This document shows positions 6,220-10,048 of a DNA stretch of 10,048 bases, in pieces. Source of the DNA: Candidatus Aenigmatarchaeota archaeon. GTDB lineage: Archaea; Aenigmatarchaeota; Aenigmatarchaeia; Aenigmatarchaeales; JAHLMR01. Made by a program: the position numbers and the translations under genes. The notes beneath the pieces are model-generated. The model saw only the letters and a list, made by a program, of their open reading frames with translations, searched no databases and was not told the DNA's origin. Every line of letters begins with the position of its first letter. The first letter of the stretch is position 1. The stretch is from contig JAHLMR010000017.1 in assembly GCA_018920255.1 (NCBI GenBank), positions 1 through 10,048 of the forward strand. Reading direction: 5' to 3'.

Positions 6220-7425
6220 TTGAAGTATTTCATAATTAGAAGAAAGTTTTTCTAGGAAATCTATTAAATCTAATTTTTCTTTATTATAAATAGGACAAGT
6301 CGAATGCTTTGATTTAAATGTTGAAGGTTCTGTACATCTTTTTTCTCTATAACATTTTGGTCCTATATCTCTTTTTCCCAATTCATATAATTTTTTTGTT
6401 ACAGGAATAGCAAGATTTCTTATTTCCCATTGTGATGTTCCGCATATTCTAGAATTACAAAAATTATAAATTCCTTTATCATATCCATATATGTCAACTT
6501 CTGCAGATTGTCCTAAAAGTAAATAATAAACAAAATTAGGATTTTTTTCTTCAAGAAGTTCTGTTTGCTTTTCCAATGAATCTTTTGCTACTTCTTTATA
6601 TATTTCTTTTGCATCTTTTCCAAAGTTAGGTGGTATTATAAATTTTCTTTTTCTTACTATACTTTCAACTGGTTCAATTTTTATTTCTAATTCTCTTTGA
6701 CGAACAAGCTGAGCAAGTGAAGATAAACTATTATGCTCTGAATGAAAATATAATGAATATTTTTCTTTACATTTTGAGAAACTCATATAACTTTCTTTAG
6801 ATTCATAATTTCCAAAAATTTTCCATTCTTCTACTTTTTCTTCTTTTGGTTCAAAACCTTCAATATCTTTCACTATTTTAGATAAATTTTCTCCAATATC
6901 TTTTAATTCTTTAAGTTCTGAATTTTTTAATGTAGAACCAAGCTTATTTATATATCTTGAAGGCATAGAAATAATTGCTCTTGTAGTTGCTGCTTCAGGA
7001 ATTATATATCTTGCATCTTGAATTGGTATTCCTTTTTCAATTAATTTTTCATATTTTTCTAATATATTATAATAATAATTCTTATCTATTTCTTTAACAT
7101 GATTTTCAGGTTTAACTAATCTTAAAGATGTTTCAATTCCTGAACCATAAATTTCTTTTTGTGAAGATATCATATTCCAAATTGAAAGCATTGAAAATCT
7201 TGAAATATCATCGAATATAACTGCTGGAGAATTTATTTCATAAATTATATTGTGACCAAAACTATTAACTATTTTTTCTATTAATTTTGATTTTTCTTTC
7301 TCTGACATTTCTTTAACTTTATTTATAATTTCATTTGTAGATATTTTAAAATTTGTTTGTGAAAAATAAGCTGCAATACACTGAATTGTTAAAATATCTT
7401 CATTTATTAAAGAAATATTTGGCAT
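6214..7425 (-). CDS. Tandem, degenerate ThyX-like protein (flavin-dependent thymidylate synthase family)
   Basis: 403 residues that read as two ThyX-like domains; single-domain ThyX is usually about 220-300. ThyX makes dTMP from dUMP using FAD, NADPH and methylene-tetrahydrofolate. Domain 1 (about 1-190) has NSFGHNIIYE (54-63), DDISR (72-76) and the strong GIPIQDARYIIPEAATTRAI (132-151), but where the flavin-binding RHRx7S motif belongs it reads ISSQKEIYGSGIETS. Domain 2 (about 205-403) keeps a variant LVRQR (240-244), YYLLLGQ (300-306), CGTSQWEIR (328-336) and a Cys tail (GPKC, KRC, TC at 358, 364, 377) resembling the end of the QWEIR-type ThyX subfamily, but lacks the DAR motif. The halves have thus lost different motifs; active sites could be shared between them, or the enzyme may be inactive. 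The gene appears leaderless, with a TATA-like box 25 bases upstream. Confidence 0.75.
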   Translation of the reverse strand: MPNISLINEDILTIQCIAAYFSQTNFKISTNEIINKVKEMSEKEKSKLIEKIVNSFGHNIIYEINSPAVIFDDISRFSMLSIWNMISSQKEIYGSGIETSLRLVKPENHVKEIDKNYYYNILEKYEKLIEKGIPIQDARYIIPEAATTRAIISMPSRYINKLGSTLKNSELKELKDIGENLSKIVKDIEGFEPKEEKVEEWKIFGNYESKESYMSFSKCKEKYSLYFHSEHNSLSSLAQLVRQRELEIKIEPVESIVRKRKFIIPPNFGKDAKEIYKEVAKDSLEKQTELLEEKNPNFVYYLLLGQSAEVDIYGYDKGIYNFCNSRICGTSQWEIRNLAIPVTKKLYELGKRDIGPKCYREKRCTEPSTFKSKHSTCPIYNKEKLDLIDFLEKLSSNYEILQL

Positions 7426-7445
7426 GAAAATAAATAATTAGAAAA

Positions 7446-7454
7446 ATTTATAAG
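7446..7454 (-). promoter_or_regulatory. Putative TATA box of the ThyX-like gene
   Basis: CTTATAAAT, the best TATA match in the window, is centred about 25 bases before the ATG at 7425, with no ribosome site between. This is the classic arrangement of an archaeal leaderless transcript. It starts just one base past the TAA stop (7456-7458) of the pyrophosphatase-like gene, so the ThyX-like gene has a plausible promoter separate from hppA. Confidence 0.55.
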
Positions 7455-7455
7455 A

Positions 7456-7923
7456 TTATTCCTTAGAATGTTTTCTTAAATACAATTCATATGATTTTTT
7501 TAAGATTTTTTTTGCTTCTTCATTATTAAAATATTTAATATTACTTGCATTTGGATAAATTGAAAAAATAATTTTTTCAATATTTTCTACTTGTGATTTA
7601 GATAAATGTTTTATATCGGAAATTTTTTTAAAATTGTTATCTTCTTTTAATGTTAAAAGAATTTTATCATCATATAAGCTTTTATTTAAAAATATTCTTA
7701 TGCACCCTATTACATTAAATTCAGCAAAACTTCCTTGTGTAATTTTTTCTTCTGTTAAAATTATAGCATCTAATGGCTCTAAATCAAGTCCATATGTATT
7801 TAAAATTAAACCTAATGGGAATGGAATTTCATTTTTAAGAATAGAGTTTAAATAAAATTTTCCATTTTTATATTTATAAATAATTCTACTTCCAGATTCT
7901 GAAACAACTAAAACTTCTGACAT
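7456..7923 (-). CDS. Divergent class I inorganic pyrophosphatase homologue, probably catalytically impaired
   Basis: 155 residues from the ATG at 7921-7923. By eye it aligns over its whole length with soluble class I pyrophosphatase (ppa, about 175 residues): VVSESG with VIEIP, then NTYGLDLEPLDAIIL with the DGDPxDvlv metal loop, QGSFAEFNVIGCIRIF with the pG...vG.l.m strand, YDDKILLTLKED with D.K.lav..ed, ISDI with the di.Dv segment, and a C-terminal helix EEAKKILKKSYELYLRK. Against E. coli numbering Asp65, Asp70, Asp102 and Lys104 are kept (here D47, D52, D85, K87); Asp67 is Glu49, Asp97 is Asn80, and Lys29, Glu31, Arg43 and Lys142 appear replaced. An N-terminal metal-ligand Glu20 may survive as Glu9. 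Activity is therefore doubtful. It follows hppA by 12 bases, so it is probably co-transcribed, and a regulatory or scaffold role is conceivable. TTG at 7932 is a weaker start. Confidence 0.7.
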   Translation of the reverse strand: MSEVLVVSESGSRIIYKYKNGKFYLNSILKNEIPFPLGLILNTYGLDLEPLDAIILTEEKITQGSFAEFNVIGCIRIFLNKSLYDDKILLTLKEDNNFKKISDIKHLSKSQVENIEKIIFSIYPNASNIKYFNNEEAKKILKKSYELYLRKHSKE

Positions 7924-7927
7924 ATTT

Positions 7928-7932
7928 ATCAA
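7928..7932 (-). promoter_or_regulatory. Weak ribosome binding site choosing the ATG at 7923
   Basis: TTGAT four bases before the ATG resembles the GTGAT and GGTGAT sites of aspS and hppA at the same spacing. The upstream TTG at 7930-7932, which would add three residues, is part of this site and has no such sequence before it, so the ATG is preferred. Confidence 0.4.
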
Positions 7933-7935
7933 TTT

Positions 7936-9906
7936 TTACATTAAAGCAAAACTTGCAATTAATGCTGCAAACAGCAAAGCAATAATATTAACTACTTTTA
8001 TTAATGGATTTATTGCTGGTCCTGCTGTATCTTTAAATGGATCTCCAACAGTATCTCCTACAACAGCTGCTTTGTGTGCATCTGAACCCTTTCCACCAAA
8101 GTTTCCCTCTTCTATATATTTCTTAGCATTATCCCATGCTGCTCCTCCTGTTGTCATTTGCAATGCTAACAAAAGACCAGAAATTATAATACCTCCTAAA
8201 AGACCACCCAATGCATATAATCCAAATACAAAACCAACAATTAATGGTGCTAAAACAGCAATTAATCCTGGAATTATTAATTCTTTTTGTGCTGCAGCTG
8301 TTACTATATCAACACATTTTGCATAATCTGGTTTTGCTTTAAATTCCATTATACCTGGAATTTCTTTAAACTGTCTTCTTACTTCATTTACAATTTTAAA
8401 TGCTGCTCTTCCAACTGCTTGCATGCAAAATGAAGAAAATAGAAATGGTAATGAAGCACCAATAAATAATCCAACTAAAACTTTTGGATTCATTAAATCT
8501 AAAACAAAATTAGATATTCCTAAACTATATACCGTATCTACATATGCACTAAATAAAACTAGAGCTGCTAAACCAGCACTTCCTATTGCAAATCCTTTTG
8601 TTACAGCTTTTGTTGTATTACCAACTGCATCTAAAGCATCTGTTACTTTTCTAGTATTTTCAGGGAGACCTGACATTTCAGCAATTCCACCAGCATTATC
8701 AGTTATAGGGCCAAACGAATCAATTGAAATAATTATTCCCGTCATAGATAGCATTGCCATAGCAGCTATTGCTATACCATATAAACCTCCAAGCATATAT
8801 GCAAAAATTATTCCTAAAGAAATAATTATAACCGGAATAAATGTACTCTTTAAACCAACAGCAAGACCTGTTATTATATTAGTACCTGGTCCTGTTTTAG
8901 AAGATTCAGCAATTGATTTTACTGGAGAATATTTTTTTGATGTCCAATAATCTGTTATAATAATCATAGCAGCAGTTACAAATAAACCTATTAATGAAGT
9001 ATAAAATAAATTAATTTCTAAGTTTAAATTAATAGTTGCATAATAAAAACCTATTGCTGTTATTATAGATGCAACGATAACTCCCTTATATAATGCTCCC
9101 ATTATTGACTCTGATTTTCCAAGTCTTACAAAAAATATACTTATAATTGTTGCAATAATAGCAACAGCACCTAAAACAAGTGGGTAAATGATGTTTATTG
9201 TTGTTGTAGCTAAAAGCATTGCTGCTAAAGCTGTAACAACATATGTTTCAAACAAATCTGCTCCCATTCCAGCACAATCTCCAACATTATCTCCAACATT
9301 ATCTGCTATAACTGCTGGGTTTCTTGGATCATCTTCAGGAATTCCTTTTTCAACCTTTCCAACTAAGTCAGCACCTACATCTGCTGCTTTTGTATATATT
9401 CCTCCTCCAACTCTTGCAAAAAGAGAAATTAAGGATGCACCAAAACCAAAACCAACTAATAATTTTGGATCTCCAAATAAAATGTAAAGAAAACTTATTC
9501 CAAGTAAACCTAAACTAACTATTGTTAAACCTGTAACTGCACCAGCTTTAAATGCAAGACCAAAAGCTTTTTTAAGACCTTCTGATGCTATTGCTGCTGT
9601 ACGAACATTTGCTCTAACTGAAATATTCATTCCTATAAATCCTGCTAACGCAGAAAGAAATGCTCCTAAAAGAAATCCTAATGCTGTTTGCCAATTTAAA
9701 GAAATATAAAGTATTATTGCTAATATAACAGCAAAAACTGATATTACCTTATATTGTCTTAATAAATATGCTGAAGAGCCTGATTGTATTGCATTTGCTA
9801 TTTCCTTCATTTTTTGATTTCCTGCATTTTTTCTTAAAACATCCCATGTTAAAAATGCTGCAATTAAAATGCCAAGTATTCCTGCTAAAAATGCTATTTC
9901 TATCAT
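7936..9906 (-). CDS. hppA: Membrane-bound proton-pumping pyrophosphatase, K+-independent type
   Basis: Integral membrane enzyme that couples pyrophosphate hydrolysis to proton export. The 656 residues are close to the family's lower size range, with about 15-17 hydrophobic segments. The catalytic motifs are complete: [20 protein letters not shown] (176-195), [19 protein letters not shown] (202-220), [19 protein letters not shown] (394-412), and the C-terminal [10 protein letters not shown] (591-600) with [20 protein letters not shown] (606-625), which supply the acidic Mg-pyrophosphate ligands and lysines. [15 protein letters not shown] (429-443) carries Lys433 where K+-dependent enzymes have Ala, and Thr436; this marks the K+-independent H+-pumping class. 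The ATG at 9904-9906 has GGTGAT three bases before it. A divergent soluble pyrophosphatase homologue follows 12 bases downstream. Such pumps let energy-limited cells recover energy from biosynthetic pyrophosphate. No truncation or frameshift is visible. Confidence 0.98.
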   Translation of the reverse strand: MIEIAFLAGILGILIAAFLTWDVLRKNAGNQKMKEIANAIQSGSSAYLLRQYKVISVFAVILAIILYISLNWQTALGFLLGAFLSALAGFIGMNISVRANVRTAAIASEGLKKAFGLAFKAGAVTGLTIVSLGLLGISFLYILFGDPKLLVGFGFGASLISLFARVGGGIYTKAADVGADLVGKVEKGIPEDDPRNPAVIADNVGDNVGDCAGMGADLFETYVVTALAAMLLATTTINIIYPLVLGAVAIIATIISIFFVRLGKSESIMGALYKGVIVASIITAIGFYYATINLNLEINLFYTSLIGLFVTAAMIIITDYWTSKKYSPVKSIAESSKTGPGTNIITGLAVGLKSTFIPVIIISLGIIFAYMLGGLYGIAIAAMAMLSMTGIIISIDSFGPITDNAGGIAEMSGLPENTRKVTDALDAVGNTTKAVTKGFAIGSAGLAALVLFSAYVDTVYSLGISNFVLDLMNPKVLVGLFIGASLPFLFSSFCMQAVGRAAFKIVNEVRRQFKEIPGIMEFKAKPDYAKCVDIVTAAAQKELIIPGLIAVLAPLIVGFVFGLYALGGLLGGIIISGLLLALQMTTGGAAWDNAKKYIEEGNFGGKGSDAHKAAVVGDTVGDPFKDTAGPAINPLIKVVNIIALLFAALIASFALM

Positions 9907-9909
9907 GAA

Positions 9910-9915
9910 ATCACC
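9910..9915 (-). promoter_or_regulatory. Ribosome binding site of hppA
   Basis: GGTGAT three bases before the ATG at 9906, in the context AAGGGTGATTTCATG. This is the best Shine-Dalgarno match in the window and fixes the hppA start. Confidence 0.75.
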
Positions 9916-9937
9916 CTTTAAAATTTTATTAAACCTA

Positions 9938-9947
9938 ATATTTAAAT
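9938..9947 (-). promoter_or_regulatory. Putative TATA box of hppA
   Basis: ATTTAAATAT on the minus strand, centred about 37 bases before the ATG, implying a leader of about 12 bases that carries GGTGAT. It contains the TAA stop (9942-9944) of the upstream gene. Good match and spacing, in an AT-rich background. Confidence 0.45.
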
Positions 9948-10048
9948 CTTTTCTAATTTAAACTTAAATCTCTTTTCTTGTTTTTTAATAGCTTCTGTTG
10001 CTTCTATTGTAGAAAGTCTTTCTTCAATTTCACTTAATCTTTCTTTAT
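9942..10048 (-). CDS. C-terminal end of an unrecognised charged, helical protein (5' part outside window)
   Basis: Only the last 34 codons are visible, from the window edge to a TAA at 9942-9944. The visible peptide opens with [19 protein letters not shown] and ends RFKFKLEKI. It is rich in Lys and Glu with Leu/Ile spaced every three to four residues (L4, I7, L11, I14), which suggests an amphipathic helix or coiled coil, followed by a basic tail. The other two minus-strand frames here have early stops. Too little is present to name a family. The gene reads in the same direction as hppA and ends 35 bases before it. Confidence 0.6.
   Translation of the reverse strand, partial: KERLSEIEERLSTIEATEAIKKQEKRFKFKLEKI

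Noticed and set aside
6214-7425. Archaeal primase large subunit (PriL), suggested by the C-terminal cysteines
   Set aside because: The cysteine context (CGTSQWEIR, GPKC) and the DARYIIPEAATTRAI block fit ThyX, not the iron-sulfur domain of primase.
7930-7932. TTG start for the pyrophosphatase-like gene
   Set aside because: It overlaps the likely TTGAT ribosome site for the ATG nine bases on, and has no ribosome site of its own.
8072-9518. Plus-strand open frames opposite hppA (for example 8423-8950 and 9188-9487)
   Set aside because: They are antisense shadows of a highly conserved membrane protein, rich in Pro/Ile/Thr from mirrored hydrophobic codons, with no recognisable domain or ribosome site.

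Overview
The window comes from a very AT-rich archaeal chromosome with tightly packed genes, all on the minus strand. The archaeal calls are an archaeal/eukaryotic-type aspartyl-tRNA synthetase, TATA-like boxes 24-37 bases before several starts, GGTGAT-type ribosome binding sites, and a giant asparagine-rich right-handed beta-helix surface protein of a kind I associate with DPANN archaea (Pacearchaeota/Woesearchaeota-like). Phylum placement is inference, because the window has no rRNA or other marker.

In transcription order, right to left: (1) the 3' end of an unrecognised charged, probably helical protein (9942-10048, cut by the window edge); (2) hppA, a membrane proton-pumping pyrophosphatase with the K+-independent signature (7936-9906); (3) a small divergent homologue of soluble class I inorganic pyrophosphatase that seems to have lost several catalytic residues (7456-7923); (4) a 403-residue protein that reads as two degenerate ThyX domains in tandem (6214-7425); (5) aspS (4838-6178), with residues suggesting a non-discriminating enzyme; (6) a DUF167/YggU-family protein whose frame overlaps the aspS stop and has no ATG, GTG or TTG start (4617-4841); (7) a reading frame open from 4594 to the left edge, 1531 codons with no stop in the window, encoding a secreted or anchored, cysteine-cassette-bearing beta-helix protein. 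Almost half of the window is this last gene.

The right-hand part has a pyrophosphate theme. HppA converts pyrophosphate energy into a proton gradient, and its immediate downstream neighbour is a soluble pyrophosphatase relative that looks catalytically impaired. AspRS is one of the cell's pyrophosphate producers, though that link is only contextual. The left part is cell-surface biology: four copies of a Cys-rich cassette, each opening a run of beta-helix coils, separated by beta-sandwich domains, with an Ig-like and a CARDB-like domain near the window's left edge.

Every stop codon visible is TAA, and intergenic gaps are at most 37 bases. Probable TATA boxes overlap or adjoin the stop codon of the upstream gene. 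Two genes look leaderless (the giant gene and the ThyX-like gene), while hppA and aspS have a short leader with a GGTGAT-type site. I see no tRNA, rRNA, CRISPR array, insertion sequence or integration site. There is no stretch over 300 bases without a gene.
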